The position numbers were made by a program, and so were the translations under genes. Of a stretch of DNA of 64,000 nucleotides, positions 43,169-51,898 are shown in pieces (within the stretch, counting starts at the first letter, position 1; each line of letters starts with the position of its first letter). Source of the DNA: Rossellomorea aquimaris. Lineage in GTDB: Bacteria > Bacillota > Bacilli > Bacillales > Bacillaceae_B. Under the pieces are notes generated by a model, which was not told where the DNA came from, made no database searches, and saw only the letters and a program-made list of their open reading frames with translations. The stretch spans positions 1 through 64,000 of the forward strand of contig NZ_QNRJ01000014.1 in NCBI RefSeq assembly GCF_003315075.1, read 5' to 3'.

Positions 43169-44203
43169 TCACATGACAACCCCAGCCCCACGCTCCCGGT
43201 ACGCTTCAAGCTCCGCCATCAACTTGGCTTTCTCCGCTTCAAACTCCTCGTCATCATCACCTTGGACTTCCACTGCCTCTCCGGTGAACCAATCCGGCAG
43301 CTTCTCCGTCCGGATCGGCCTTCTACCTGCATTATGTGATTTTTTCTTATAGACTTTCTCGAACATGTTCTGGATCTCTTTCTCCCTCGCATCCTTCACA
43401 TCCCGTACGTTCAACTGCTCCCACTTCACGAGGATCGCATCCACATAGCTCCAATAATGCTTCCCCTGTTCAACCGCCCGCTTCATCGCTTCCACGACGA
43501 GGCTCTCGGAAAGACTTTCACACCAACTTTTGATTTTCTTTTGAATGTAAGATCCCAGCCTCCCGAATTCATTTTCTTTGAAAAAAGTAACGGGACACTC
43601 GTACGCGCTTTGTTGTTGTTCATTATTTTCTGAAGGATTCTTTGAAGTACTCTCTGTATACGTCCCCTCTTCCACATCAGGAGCCCACTCCTCCTGATGG
43701 GAGAGACCTTCCTTTGAAGGGGGTGACGTGGTACGTTCGGGCGTATCAGGTGGGCAAATGGAAACGAGTTCAGACACATGACAGCGCCCTCCCATCACCC
43801 GTTTGACATTCTCAGCGACCGGTTGCACAAACATCACATTGCTTAAAATAATGCTCGATGACGAAATCGTCCTGAACTCCCGGACAAGCAATTGATGTTC
43901 CACAAGAAAGTCGATGGCATCCTTCACCTGCCGCTTCGTAAATCCGTATGTATCGGCAAAAGCCTGATAGCTCTTCTGCAGCATATCCCCCTTGAATTTC
44001 GTCCTGGCCCCTCTGATCAGTCCACTGTCATCCCTGATCATCGTCGGTCTGTACCAATACACGATATCCGCGAGTAGGGTAATCGCAACAAAATGAGCTT
44101 TTCCGCTTGAAAAAGTAATGTTCTTATACCATAAATGAGGAACGATATTCCCCACGATCTCCAATTCACCGATTTGATCCACTACCTGACATCCTGATTT
44201 CAT
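43169..44203 (-). CDS. DnaD-domain replication initiation-type protein
   Basis: A 344-residue protein: a winged-helix N-terminal domain (about 25-135, FTKRQVKDAIDFLVEHQLLVREF), a polar linker and a DnaD/DnaB_2-like C-terminal domain (about 215-285; SLVVEAMKRAVEQGKHYWSYVDAILVKW). Such proteins load helicase on plasmids and phages. No other phage or plasmid genes are near, so it may be a remnant or a domesticated regulator. The ribosome site is GGGTGGAG. Confidence 0.85.
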   Translation of the reverse strand: MKSGCQVVDQIGELEIVGNIVPHLWYKNITFSSGKAHFVAITLLADIVYWYRPTMIRDDSGLIRGARTKFKGDMLQKSYQAFADTYGFTKRQVKDAIDFLVEHQLLVREFRTISSSSIILSNVMFVQPVAENVKRVMGGRCHVSELVSICPPDTPERTTSPPSKEGLSHQEEWAPDVEEGTYTESTSKNPSENNEQQQSAYECPVTFFKENEFGRLGSYIQKKIKSWCESLSESLVVEAMKRAVEQGKHYWSYVDAILVKWEQLNVRDVKDAREKEIQNMFEKVYKKKSHNAGRRPIRTEKLPDWFTGEAVEVQGDDDEEFEAEKAKLMAELEAYRERGAGVVM

Positions 44204-44291
44204 TCAAAACTCCACCCTTCTAATCTATTCACCTTTTAAATAGGATTGAAGAGTAAAAAAGGACACCCTATTGATAAATTTTTTTTACAAT

Positions 44292-44400
44292 GGGACGGAG
44301 GGACAGGTCCCTTGTCCATAATTTAAAAAGTGACGCGGGGATTTAGCCTAGCCCCGCATCTCTGTTACTTTTTAGGACAGAGTGCCTGTCCCCCTGTCCC
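44292..44400. repeat. GGGACAGG inverted-repeat element containing a terminator hairpin
   Basis: Outer arms GGGACAGGTCCCTTGTCC (44300-44317) and GGACAGAGTGCCTGTCC (44374-44390), inner hairpin AAAAAGTGACGCGGGG / CCCCGCATCTCTGTTACTTTTT. The composite looks like a mobile bidirectional terminator. Confidence 0.7.
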
Positions 44401-44479
44401 TAAATAATTTCCGATATGAAATGACGTTATGACGAATATAATGTAGAAACAAACTGACAAACATTCAGGAGGAACAGCC

Positions 44480-45292
44480 ATGAACACTTATATCGAAGTA
44501 GAACCAGGAATCGAATTATTCGTGCAGGATATCGGCAGTGGGGAGCCCATTGTATTTATTCCCGGTTTTACCTTTACGACTGAAGTCTTTTCCGAGCAGG
44601 TCAAGCATTTTTCAAAAACTCACCGTGTGATTGTAATGGATCCCAGAAGCCATGGACGATCGACCATGACACTTCACGGGAATGACTATGTCACACATGG
44701 AACGGATCTCGAAAAGGTATTGAAGCAATTAAAGGTCGAGAATGTAACGCTTGTCGGCTGGTCATTCGGATGCTTAACGGTTTGGGAATATATCCGTCAA
44801 TTCGGTACGGATGGTATTAAATCCATTGTCTTAATTGATATGCCACCTAAATCTCTATCCATTCAGCAAGACGAGGATTGGGTGGAAGGCAAGCTTGATG
44901 ACATGGCTGCGGCCTACACGAACTACCTTCGCAATCCAAAAGGACAGCGGGATTTCATCTCTGCTTATGCCACCGGAGTCATGATCCAACGGGAACTGAA
45001 GGAAGAAGAATTAGATTGGATCGTTTCCCAATCACTAAAGACACCTTACTACATTGCCGCCAATCTGTTTTCTTCGGGGCTTTTCTCGGATTATCGGGAG
45101 GAAGCGGCAGAGAGCAGTGAATCCGTACCGACCCTTTTTGTGGTCGCCGAGCACTGGGCGGAGGCCGCAACTTCATACCTGAGCAAGCTGGCTCCTAAAG
45201 CATCGGTGGAAGTATTGGGAGGGCATCTGATGTTTTGGGAGTATAGTGAGAAGTTTAATGAAATTGTTGAGGGGTTTTTAGAAGGGAATTAA
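44480..45292 (+). CDS. Alpha/beta hydrolase (non-heme peroxidase/esterase type)
   Basis: A 270-residue cytosolic alpha/beta hydrolase: oxyanion loop IPGFTFTTEVF (27-37), DPRSHGRS (54-61), nucleophile elbow GWSFGC (S95) and candidate catalytic H249 in GGHLMFWEY. The substrate cannot be told from sequence. An AGGAGGAAC site precedes ATG 44480. It is monocistronic with a terminator at 45341. A rearranged remnant of the same locus lies at 41925-42062. Confidence 0.88.
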   Translation: MNTYIEVEPGIELFVQDIGSGEPIVFIPGFTFTTEVFSEQVKHFSKTHRVIVMDPRSHGRSTMTLHGNDYVTHGTDLEKVLKQLKVENVTLVGWSFGCLTVWEYIRQFGTDGIKSIVLIDMPPKSLSIQQDEDWVEGKLDDMAAAYTNYLRNPKGQRDFISAYATGVMIQRELKEEELDWIVSQSLKTPYYIAANLFSSGLFSDYREEAAESSESVPTLFVVAEHWAEAATSYLSKLAPKASVEVLGGHLMFWEYSEKFNEIVEGFLEGN

Positions 45293-45340
45293 TAACACCG
45301 CATTTTTTATACTTCTTTTGTTCTGCAGAAGTCTAGAACA

Positions 45341-45386
45341 ACAGATAAGACTGCCTTTTTCGCTGAGAAGGCAGTCTTTTCTTTGA
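45341..45386 (+). terminator. Rho-independent terminator
   Basis: AAGACTGCCTT / AAGGCAGTCTT stem followed by TTCTTTG, after the hydrolase gene. Confidence 0.85.
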
Positions 45387-45731
45387 TTTTTCATTTATGA
45401 CTTGATTGATTCACGATGCTTGATCAAAAAAATACCTCCAATAATCAAAATCAGTGTCCTATTATTATCTGAGGTTCTATGCCCGAAACAATGGCTCAAA
45501 TCATCCTCCCTCCCCATGCTTATGTAAATGTAGAGTAAATGTCTCCATCTTTCTTTCGTAAAAAGGAGTTTATTTTACATTTTATGGGTAAATCAACTTT
45601 ATAAACCTCCAAACAAAGGACAAAAGACTTAGAACAGCGTTGTAAATATGTGTTTATTTTCCTATTACCATCCATCTTTCCATTTGATACCATTTATACT
45701 GGAGAAACTACGACATTTTTTTATAAAGGGG
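45387..45731. other. Intergenic region upstream of the LXG module
   Basis: Includes the downstream flank duplicated at 42031 (45432-45455) and an AT-rich part that must contain the LXG operon promoter. No gene recognised. Confidence 0.5.
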
Positions 45732-46112
45732 ATGAATCCACTGTCCTATCTATCATACTTGCAATCTCAACTCACTGAAAAAAAAGAGCAGATCAACCGC
45801 TTAGAATCCAGTATTCGAGAGTTAGAAAACATACAAAATGAGTTCGTTCACCACCGGAACTCCATAGAAGATCCTGAACTCTCCCCACATACATGGAAGG
45901 GTCAGTTAGCGAATGCTTTTAACGAAATTCGTAAAGATATTTCTTTGAGCTACAGGGACCTCTACCAACTACAATTAACGGAGTCCATCAATATCATTGA
46001 AAATAAAATAACGGCTCTCTATTCTGAAATTCAGGCGTTGCAATACAGTATCTCTCAAGAGATATCCAGAATCAATGAAGAAAAGAGGAAAGGGGAAAAC
46101 GTCGGTGGGTGA
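45732..46112 (+). CDS. Helical type VII partner protein, DUF5082/YwqH-like
   Basis: A 126-residue protein (from ATG 45732), entirely helical: a coiled coil (LQSQLTEKKEQINRLESSIRELENIQNEF) then W in ELSPHTWKGQLANAF, a WXG-like helix turn, and a second coiled coil. This is the plan of YwqH-type DUF5082 proteins found upstream of LXG toxins, which bind the toxin's targeting helices. The start is uncertain: AAAGGGG directly abuts ATG 45732, and longer starts begin with sequence unlike the family. It overlaps the next gene. Confidence 0.75.
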   Translation: MNPLSYLSYLQSQLTEKKEQINRLESSIRELENIQNEFVHHRNSIEDPELSPHTWKGQLANAFNEIRKDISLSYRDLYQLQLTESINIIENKITALYSEIQALQYSISQEISRINEEKRKGENVGG

Positions 46113-46383
46113 AGAACTGAAAATACGCTACAGTGCTGTTGAACAAGCGGTTACAGATATTGATCATGCCTCAGAATCTCTTACGACAGAGATGCCGGTA
46201 AAAACTGCCGGAAGTAATCGGCTGGACGTCACGAAACGAATCAATGTACTGAACCACCAATTGTCGGAAATCAGCAAGATGTATAGAGAACTTCTGGCAG
46301 AGAATAATCAATCAGTCAAGCAATCATTAATCAGCATGGAGGAAGCAGATCGCGAATTATCCTCCTCCATCAAATTGCGTTAA
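46105..46383 (+). CDS. Helical type VII partner protein, DUF5344/YwqI-like
   Basis: A 92-residue helical protein (GEELKIRYSAVEQAVTDIDHASESL, then a second helix of heptad character), matching DUF5344/YwqI proteins, the second partner in Bacillus LXG operons. GTG 46105 is chosen: it has AGGAAAGGGG upstream and overlaps the previous stop. ATG 46075 would add a basic stretch read from the previous gene. With its neighbour it should form the composite targeting signal for the LXG protein. Confidence 0.78.
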   Translation: MGEELKIRYSAVEQAVTDIDHASESLTTEMPVKTAGSNRLDVTKRINVLNHQLSEISKMYRELLAENNQSVKQSLISMEEADRELSSSIKLR

Positions 46384-46396
46384 GGAGCGATATATT

Positions 46397-47938
46397 GTGA
46401 AGATATTGGATTCACAGTCACTGCATAATGGCATTGATGAACTGACAAGCATGCTTTCTACTGAATTAGAGCAGATTGAAAAGCTTGAAAATGAGATTGC
46501 TGCCTTCACCCATCTCAACGATTCTTTTGAGGGGAAGGGTGGAGAATCTATTCGTTCTTTCTATCAGGACTTTCACCAAAAGATCCTCTCTGCCTATGCA
46601 TTCACATTAAAAAATTACGAACGAATTCTTAACACCATCAAAAGTGCCGCTAAAGACTTAGAACCTGATCAAACAGGGTACATTGACCAGTCGTTTCTTT
46701 CTAATGACTTGAACAACGGTCTACGTAAAGGAGAAAACCTGGCAACCGAACTCGTCGTTGAAGCAAACTCAGCTATCAGCCGGGTGAGCGATATTGTCTA
46801 TGCACCGCCCCTTCAAGACGATCGGTTTATGAGTTTACAAGTATTGGCTCATAAACAAATCGATCAAACTGTTGAAGATCTCTCTACTTTTGATTCTGTT
46901 CAGACAAAAGGACTTGATACGGTTGAACGTGATATTCAAATGTTAAGAAATTATCTACTCGAAGTAAACGGAATGTTTGAGAGTGGAAACTTGGAGATAG
47001 AAAAATACCAACCTTCCCAGTTGAATAAACTAAACTCTAATGAACAAATCAATTCATTTGTTATAAATAATCAACTAAATGATTTAGGAGAAAAAATTCT
47101 AAATCCCTTTGAATTAGTCAATAGTAAATTAAGTTTAGGCGATAATATTTTAGCTGGATATCAAACGCTCTCTATTTTCACTACTTCCATTCTTTCTCGT
47201 AATCTATCTATTAATTACTTAGGAAGTAAACCTACTCTTTGGGAAAAGGTAAGAGGGAAATATAAATTCAGCGTCAAAATGAATCCATCGTGGACTAGTA
47301 AAACCAAGCATAGTTCACCTCTTGCAAAAAAACTGATTAATTTCTCTAGGCAAGCCTCTCCATCCAATCCTTTGCTGGGAAACTTACAGAAGTTTGTTCA
47401 GTCATATGAAAGTCCTTCTCATTTATATAAGCATATAGCAGGTTTCCCTAAAAATTCTAACGTGCTAACGGGATCCGATCTCTCAAAAGGGACACTGGAT
47501 AGAATGAAGACAGGCTCAAAAGAATTATTGAGTAAAGCCGCTAACGTAAAAGGTTTAACAACAATCAGTAAAAGAATTCCATTAGTAGCCAATGTTATTT
47601 CATTCGCTTCCAATTTTGGTGAATTTACAGATCCTGAAAACTCGGATAAGAGCACTTTCGAGAAAGGCGGCCGTTTCTTAGCAGGTTGGGGTACGGATGT
47701 AGCAGCAATCGGAATAGGGGCTAAAGTTGGGGCAACAATCGGGAGTATTGGTGGTCCAGTTGGTATTGTCGTTGGAGGGGCAGTTGGTGGATTAGTCGGT
47801 GGCCTAGCCAGCTCTAAGTATGGAGATAAAGTGAAAGATTTAGGCGGTAGCATTGGAAAATCCGCTGAGAAAGGTCTAGAGAATGTAAAAGAACTCTCTG
47901 GAAAAATTACCGGGTCTGTAGCCAGTTGGTTTAACTAA
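46397..47938 (+). CDS. LXG-domain type VII effector with glycine-zipper C-terminal toxin
   Basis: A 513-residue protein from GTG 46397 (AAGGAG at nine bases). Residues 1-220 are a long helical LXG-type domain with no signal peptide, starting MKILDSQSLHNGIDELTSML. Residues 230-400 are a basic, polar middle part. Residues 432-475 are a glycine-zipper hydrophobic segment (GAKVGATIGSIGGPVGIVVGG and onward), then a Lys/Gly amphipathic tail. Type VII toxins with glycine zippers, such as TelE and TspA-like proteins, insert in membranes and depolarise them, so a pore-forming antibacterial role is inferred. Two small membrane proteins follow as candidate immunity proteins. Confidence 0.85.
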   Translation: MKILDSQSLHNGIDELTSMLSTELEQIEKLENEIAAFTHLNDSFEGKGGESIRSFYQDFHQKILSAYAFTLKNYERILNTIKSAAKDLEPDQTGYIDQSFLSNDLNNGLRKGENLATELVVEANSAISRVSDIVYAPPLQDDRFMSLQVLAHKQIDQTVEDLSTFDSVQTKGLDTVERDIQMLRNYLLEVNGMFESGNLEIEKYQPSQLNKLNSNEQINSFVINNQLNDLGEKILNPFELVNSKLSLGDNILAGYQTLSIFTTSILSRNLSINYLGSKPTLWEKVRGKYKFSVKMNPSWTSKTKHSSPLAKKLINFSRQASPSNPLLGNLQKFVQSYESPSHLYKHIAGFPKNSNVLTGSDLSKGTLDRMKTGSKELLSKAANVKGLTTISKRIPLVANVISFASNFGEFTDPENSDKSTFEKGGRFLAGWGTDVAAIGIGAKVGATIGSIGGPVGIVVGGAVGGLVGGLASSKYGDKVKDLGGSIGKSAEKGLENVKELSGKITGSVASWFN

Positions 47939-47960
47939 TACAAACATAAAGGAGAAATAA

Positions 47961-48305
47961 ATGCTGTTAACACTACCCACGATCATTGTATTCATCAAGT
48001 ATTTATTGATTGCCATTTTACTTACACAACTTGGTTATGGTTTTTTGATTTTATTATTAGGAAAAACCATGGTGGATTTTTACACGATTTCCATTTATGA
48101 AAAACCTAATAATTCCTTCCAGAAAGCGACTAACTTTTTTCAAAAATCCACCATCGGATTTGGATATTTCATTTACACCAAGGTCTCAAAATTCAATTGG
48201 ATAGTAAGTAAATTCTTATTACTTGTTTGTTTAATTATCCAGGCCATCTTATCTATATTGATCTATGAATTGATTTTTGGATTATTGAAGTGGTTATTTT
48301 TATAA
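47961..48305 (+). CDS. Candidate immunity membrane protein 1
   Basis: A 114-residue membrane protein with hydrophobic segments at about 6-34 and 82-112 and a conserved middle (FYTISIYEKPNNSFQKATNFFQKSTIGFGYFIYTKVSKFNW). It is clearly paralogous to the next gene. Its place directly behind a membrane-acting toxin (22 bp) supports immunity, as for TipE/TsaI-type proteins. An AAAGGAG site is present. Confidence 0.78.
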   Translation: MLLTLPTIIVFIKYLLIAILLTQLGYGFLILLLGKTMVDFYTISIYEKPNNSFQKATNFFQKSTIGFGYFIYTKVSKFNWIVSKFLLLVCLIIQAILSILIYELIFGLLKWLFL

Positions 48306-48365
48306 CTATTACAAGCCTTTAAAGACACTTGGTTTATCCTAATTGGATTAGAGAAAGGAAAACCT

Positions 48366-48710
48366 ATGTACTTAACACTCTATAGTGCAGCTGATATTTT
48401 CTTATTAACATTCGGGATTATACTATCTACCCAGTTCGCATACGGATGTACCATATTCATCTTAGAAAAGACAATGTTGGGTTACTATGAAGTGGCTATC
48501 TACGATCCCCCTACTACAGTTTTCCAAAAAATTACGAATACATTCCAAAAGGGGATGTTTGGCTCTGGCTACTATATTTATACTAAAATCGGAAAATACA
48601 ACTGGTTTGTACGAAAAGTACTATATTTAATTGCACTACTTGTTCAAGGTGTTCTCTCCATTATCATCTATTATATACTTGCCTGGTTAATAGACCTTAT
48701 CATTTATTGA
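48366..48710 (+). CDS. Candidate immunity membrane protein 2
   Basis: A 114-residue paralogue of the previous protein with the same length and motif order (KTMLGYYEVAIYDPPTTVFQKITNTFQKGMFGSGYYIYTKIGKYNW). It has its own AGAAAGGA site 60 bp after copy 1. Tandem immunity paralogues commonly guard against variant toxins of rivals. Confidence 0.78.
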   Translation: MYLTLYSAADIFLLTFGIILSTQFAYGCTIFILEKTMLGYYEVAIYDPPTTVFQKITNTFQKGMFGSGYYIYTKIGKYNWFVRKVLYLIALLVQGVLSIIIYYILAWLIDLIIY

Positions 48711-48758
48711 AAACATCCATTAACAAAATTAAATAACTACTAAATAAGGAGTGAGCCC

Positions 48759-49565
48759 ATGAACCATATACTAACCTGCACATCTGAAGAACTTGCCTTA
48801 ATGGTCAGCTTATCAGGCTACGACAGTGTAGCAAAGGGGATAGCAGAGGCAGCGATCGGGAATAAGACCGAACAGGAATGGATTGCCATCATGGAGGCGA
48901 CGAGTAAACAACTGATTATGAAGCGCATCCTGGATGAAGAGCGGGACACAAGAGGAGAAAATCCTTTAAAGGAAGAAATGCTCCACTTCATCAAAAACTA
49001 TGTAGAATCCAAGAGGATGATCCGTTGTTCCAATACACCCACTCAGTCTGTTCTGATGATCCATCACTACGAAAACGATGACTGGCTGATCCACCTTATT
49101 GAAAAGGATATCATCCATGAATTCTCCATCATTTCTTCAAATGAGATGGATCATTATATGAAAGAATACTATGGCATACAGAAGCTTCATACGAACGAGC
49201 ATCGATCATTCATTCTCAGCGAGAAGAACTTCGACCGCTTAAGCAATCCGGACAAACTAAAAAAGGTCCGAAAAAGCTCAAACTTCACACCTGAAGAAGA
49301 AATGAGCTTTGACCTGTTTACAGAGGATTTAAAACGCTTTGAGTGGACATTATTCAATATATCCAACTTCGGAATTGTGTCACTGGAGGACGAAATGTAT
49401 CTGGAGAATATCTTATTCTTCCTTCCATCCTCTCAAGGGATCTGGCTGAGCGAATACAGCGATGATACAGAGACGATCCATTTCCATTTAGCGGATGAGA
49501 AAGAATGGGAAGACATGTTGCGGAGCATCGGGGAGTTCGCCTCACACCTGGTTGAACAAGGTTGA
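48759..49565 (+). CDS. Conserved protein of the LXG operon, possibly EspG-like chaperone
   Basis: A 268-residue cytosolic acidic protein with no signal or membrane segment. The front (LTCTSEELALMVSLSGYDSVAKGIAEAAIGNKTEQEWIAIM, residues 4-45) followed by a helical stretch, a beta-rich half with SVLMIHHYENDDWLIHLI, and a second mixed half resembles the two-fold layout of EspG-type secretion chaperones. That is a fold-level guess, not a match. An AAGGAGTGA site and a 48-bp gap place it in the toxin operon, where a chaperone or regulator would fit. Confidence 0.6.
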   Translation: MNHILTCTSEELALMVSLSGYDSVAKGIAEAAIGNKTEQEWIAIMEATSKQLIMKRILDEERDTRGENPLKEEMLHFIKNYVESKRMIRCSNTPTQSVLMIHHYENDDWLIHLIEKDIIHEFSIISSNEMDHYMKEYYGIQKLHTNEHRSFILSEKNFDRLSNPDKLKKVRKSSNFTPEEEMSFDLFTEDLKRFEWTLFNISNFGIVSLEDEMYLENILFFLPSSQGIWLSEYSDDTETIHFHLADEKEWEDMLRSIGEFASHLVEQG

Positions 49566-49580
49566 TCCTTCAAAAAAAAA

Positions 49581-49895
49581 GAGGCTGGGACAAAAGTGTT
49601 TTAGTCTAAGTAAAACCCGAACAAATCTGCTTCCTAGTTGGCAGATATGTTCGGGTTTATTATTTGTTTTCGGTACATTTGATTTTACCTGTTTCCAGCG
49701 GTTGATTGGAGTGCAAGACGAAGACTCCTGCGGGAAAAGTAGCTTATGTGAGACCCCGCAGGCTTGCCGAGGAGGCTCACGGGCTACCCGCGGAAAGCGT
49801 AGTCTTGCACGGAAATCATTAGCGGTATTAGGAACCTAAACTTCTATTGTTCGTCTTTATATCGTGGGATTTTAGTTTTGTCCCAGCCTCTTTTT
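49581..49895. repeat. Nested composite repeat element (about 315 bp)
   Basis: Terminal inverted repeats GAGGCTGGGACAAAA (49581-49595) and TTTTGTCCCAGCCTC (49877-49891) enclose a hairpin ACCCGAACA..TGTTCGGGT (49614-49656) and the core GCAAGACGAAGACTCCTGCGG (49712 on) to CCGCGGAAAGCGTAGTCTTGC (ending about 49810). A T-run after the right arm makes it a terminator for the LXG operon. The core family recurs at 41053-41285 and, inverted, at 40793-40910. Confidence 0.8.
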
Positions 49896-49927
49896 TATAT
49901 GGACGTGAGAGGACAAACCGCCCATAC

Positions 49928-50005
49928 TCACCGTTCAGATTTATAAGCAATATACCCACCCCAAATGGCTAAACATATGGTCACGATAACCCAAAAACCG
50001 AACAT
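49928..50005 (-). CDS. Very small membrane protein, 25 aa
   Basis: ATG 50005 follows TTGAGGTG with good spacing. The product MFGFWVIVTICLAIWGGYIA + YKSER is one membrane helix with a charged end, a type seen in small Bacillus membrane proteins. The coding evidence is limited to length, ribosome site and hydrophobicity. Confidence 0.55.
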   Translation of the reverse strand: MFGFWVIVTICLAIWGGYIAYKSER

Positions 50006-50296
50006 TGAATTCACCTCAATTTCTTCTATTCAAGCGATTCTACCTATCTTATGGTATATTATACCTTACTATTTTTGATACGATAATAAGTGATAAGTCT
50101 GGTTTTTCAACGCATGAAACCTACATATCGACCAATATTTTTTAAAAAACCAGCCCTTCCCATAATTAGGTAAAAAGTAGAGTGAGACCCGTCCCCGCCG
50201 ATTAACCAAAGTGAAAAAACACAACCACAATAGTACCCTAGTTGTGTCTTTTTGCGCGCAAAACTTCCGATAGACCCTTTTAACCGTCCCCATGAT

Positions 50297-50621
50297 TCAA
50301 AAAACCATTTCCACTTGATAATCCCCAACTGATTGTTTCCATTCCTCCAGTTTCGTTTCCCCGGCCACTACTTCTTGAAGAAGCTGATTATCCTGATAGA
50401 CCTGATATTCTGACACACCCGTTTGATCGTCAGCCCGTGACCATGACAGGGTCAGCTTACTTTCTTTCACATCTAGAGCTTCTATTATAGTATCTTCTGG
50501 CCATATCGGTGCTGTGGCATCAACGATCATGACTTCTGTCGGTTTACTCACATTGCCTGCTGTATCTTGTACAGATATGGCAACCACTGAATTTGCTACT
50601 TGTTTCTGAATTGCGATCTGG
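50297..50621 (-). pseudogene. C-terminal fragment of an Ig-like/fibronectin III surface protein
   Basis: The frame reads QIAIQKQVANSVVAISVQDTAGNVSKPTEV, the end of an Ig-like repeat like those in the protease at 17776, then a fibronectin III-like domain (KLTLSWSRADDQTGVSEYQVYQDNQLL) and stops at 50297. Upstream it is cut abruptly at a GGGGTCTGACCCC repeat (50622-50640) with no start codon or signal peptide. It is a remnant of a larger secreted protein. Confidence 0.75.
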
Positions 50622-50640
50622 GTGGGGGTCTGACCCCAAA
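50622..50640. repeat. GTGGGGGTCTGACCCCA repeat
   Basis: A palindrome of the GGGGTCAGACCCC type; relatives at 53895, 57725 and 57789. It marks the breakpoint of the truncated gene next to it. Confidence 0.65.
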
Positions 50641-50809
50641 ATTCACTTTTTCTTCTGTATGAAATCTTGATTTGACGCGGATTCTTAGCACTACAAGAGT
50701 CACCCCCCTACATTTATTCAAATATCTAATAGCACTTATTAGCATTTCAATTAAATGAATGCCCTTCATTCGTGTTAAGTTGAAAGAAAGTTGAAGAGGA
50801 GGCATTTGA

Positions 50810-51865
50810 ATGGGATTACCAAAAGTTCGGGAAGAAGAGTTTGTCCATTATCAAAAAGAAAGCAAGGCTCTGGGTTACGGAAAGGGTGTCTTACTGACAT
50901 TTGGGTTGGCGATGCTCGCTAGCCTCATTGCGAAACTCCCATTTTTTTCAATATTGGGGATCATGATTTTAGCCATTTTATTAGGGGTTCTTTGGGGGAA
51001 TACCCTTTCCATTCCTACGGGTGCCGGGGCAGGAGTGAAATTCAGCAGTAAAGTACTTCTTCGGGCCGGAATTATCTTGCTGGGCTTCAGGCTCAACCTT
51101 CAGGAAATCATGGCAGCGGGGATGGCTGTATTCGTTGTGGATTTCATAGTGATTGCGTTTACAATGGTATTTATGATATTTTTAGGAAAAGCCTTTGGGA
51201 TCAATAAGCAGCTGGCTTCATTGTTGGCAGCCGGGACAGCCATTTGCGGTGCTGCAGCCATTGTAGCGATTGCCCCCATTGTAAAAAGCAAGGAAGAGCA
51301 TACGGCCATCGCCGTTTCATGCATAGCCGTGCTGGGAACGATCGGTGCCATCATATATATTATGCTGTTCCCTCTTCTCCCCATCAGCGAGCAGGAGTAC
51401 GGCATGCTAGTCGGTGCGACTTTACATGAATTGGCCCACGTCATCGCGGCAGGTATTTCAGGCGGGGACTTGAGCGCCGATTCCGCCGTTTTAGTGAAAT
51501 TGGGTCGTGTCCTTTTACTCATTCCCGTAGCTTTCGTCATCAGCTATCTTTTCAATAGAAAAAGCCATCGAGACCCTGCGAGAAAATCCCGTTTAAAGGA
51601 TTTTCCTTTTCCGTGGTTCATTCTAGGCTTCTTATGTATGAGTCTAATAAATACATTCAGTACGGTCCCGAACCAGGCCCTCGACATCCTTTTATTGCTG
51701 AGCACTTATCTATTGGCAATGGGGATGGCTGGATTAGGACTGAATATCAAATGGGGAGATTTTGTGAAAGTGGGCCTGAAGCCTGTAGGCACAGCCGTCC
51801 TTGGCTTTCTTGGTCTATTAGCTTTGACTCCTCTGCTATTATTCATCTACCGCCTCCTGTCCTGA
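50810..51865 (+). CDS. YeiH/UPF0324-family putative sulfate exporter
   Basis: A 351-residue inner-membrane protein with about ten helices. It carries the family's GAGVKFSSKVLLRAGIILLGFRLNL (around 68-92) and AGTAICGAAAIVAIAPI (around 140) motifs. YeiH/YchM-like exporters of this family are linked to sulfur metabolism and often sit beside CysL-type LysR genes, as here (33 bp downstream, same strand). AAGAGGAGG precedes the ATG. Transport of sulfate or related anions is inferred from family. Confidence 0.88.
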   Translation: MGLPKVREEEFVHYQKESKALGYGKGVLLTFGLAMLASLIAKLPFFSILGIMILAILLGVLWGNTLSIPTGAGAGVKFSSKVLLRAGIILLGFRLNLQEIMAAGMAVFVVDFIVIAFTMVFMIFLGKAFGINKQLASLLAAGTAICGAAAIVAIAPIVKSKEEHTAIAVSCIAVLGTIGAIIYIMLFPLLPISEQEYGMLVGATLHELAHVIAAGISGGDLSADSAVLVKLGRVLLLIPVAFVISYLFNRKSHRDPARKSRLKDFPFPWFILGFLCMSLINTFSTVPNQALDILLLLSTYLLAMGMAGLGLNIKWGDFVKVGLKPVGTAVLGFLGLLALTPLLLFIYRLLS

Positions 51866-51898
51866 AACTATCAATAAGCGAAAGAAAGTGAAGATACT

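Noticed and set aside
50069-50328. Overlapping 73-74 residue minus-strand frames after the truncated surface protein
   Set aside because: No ribosome sites and mutually overlapping frames in an AT-rich spacer.
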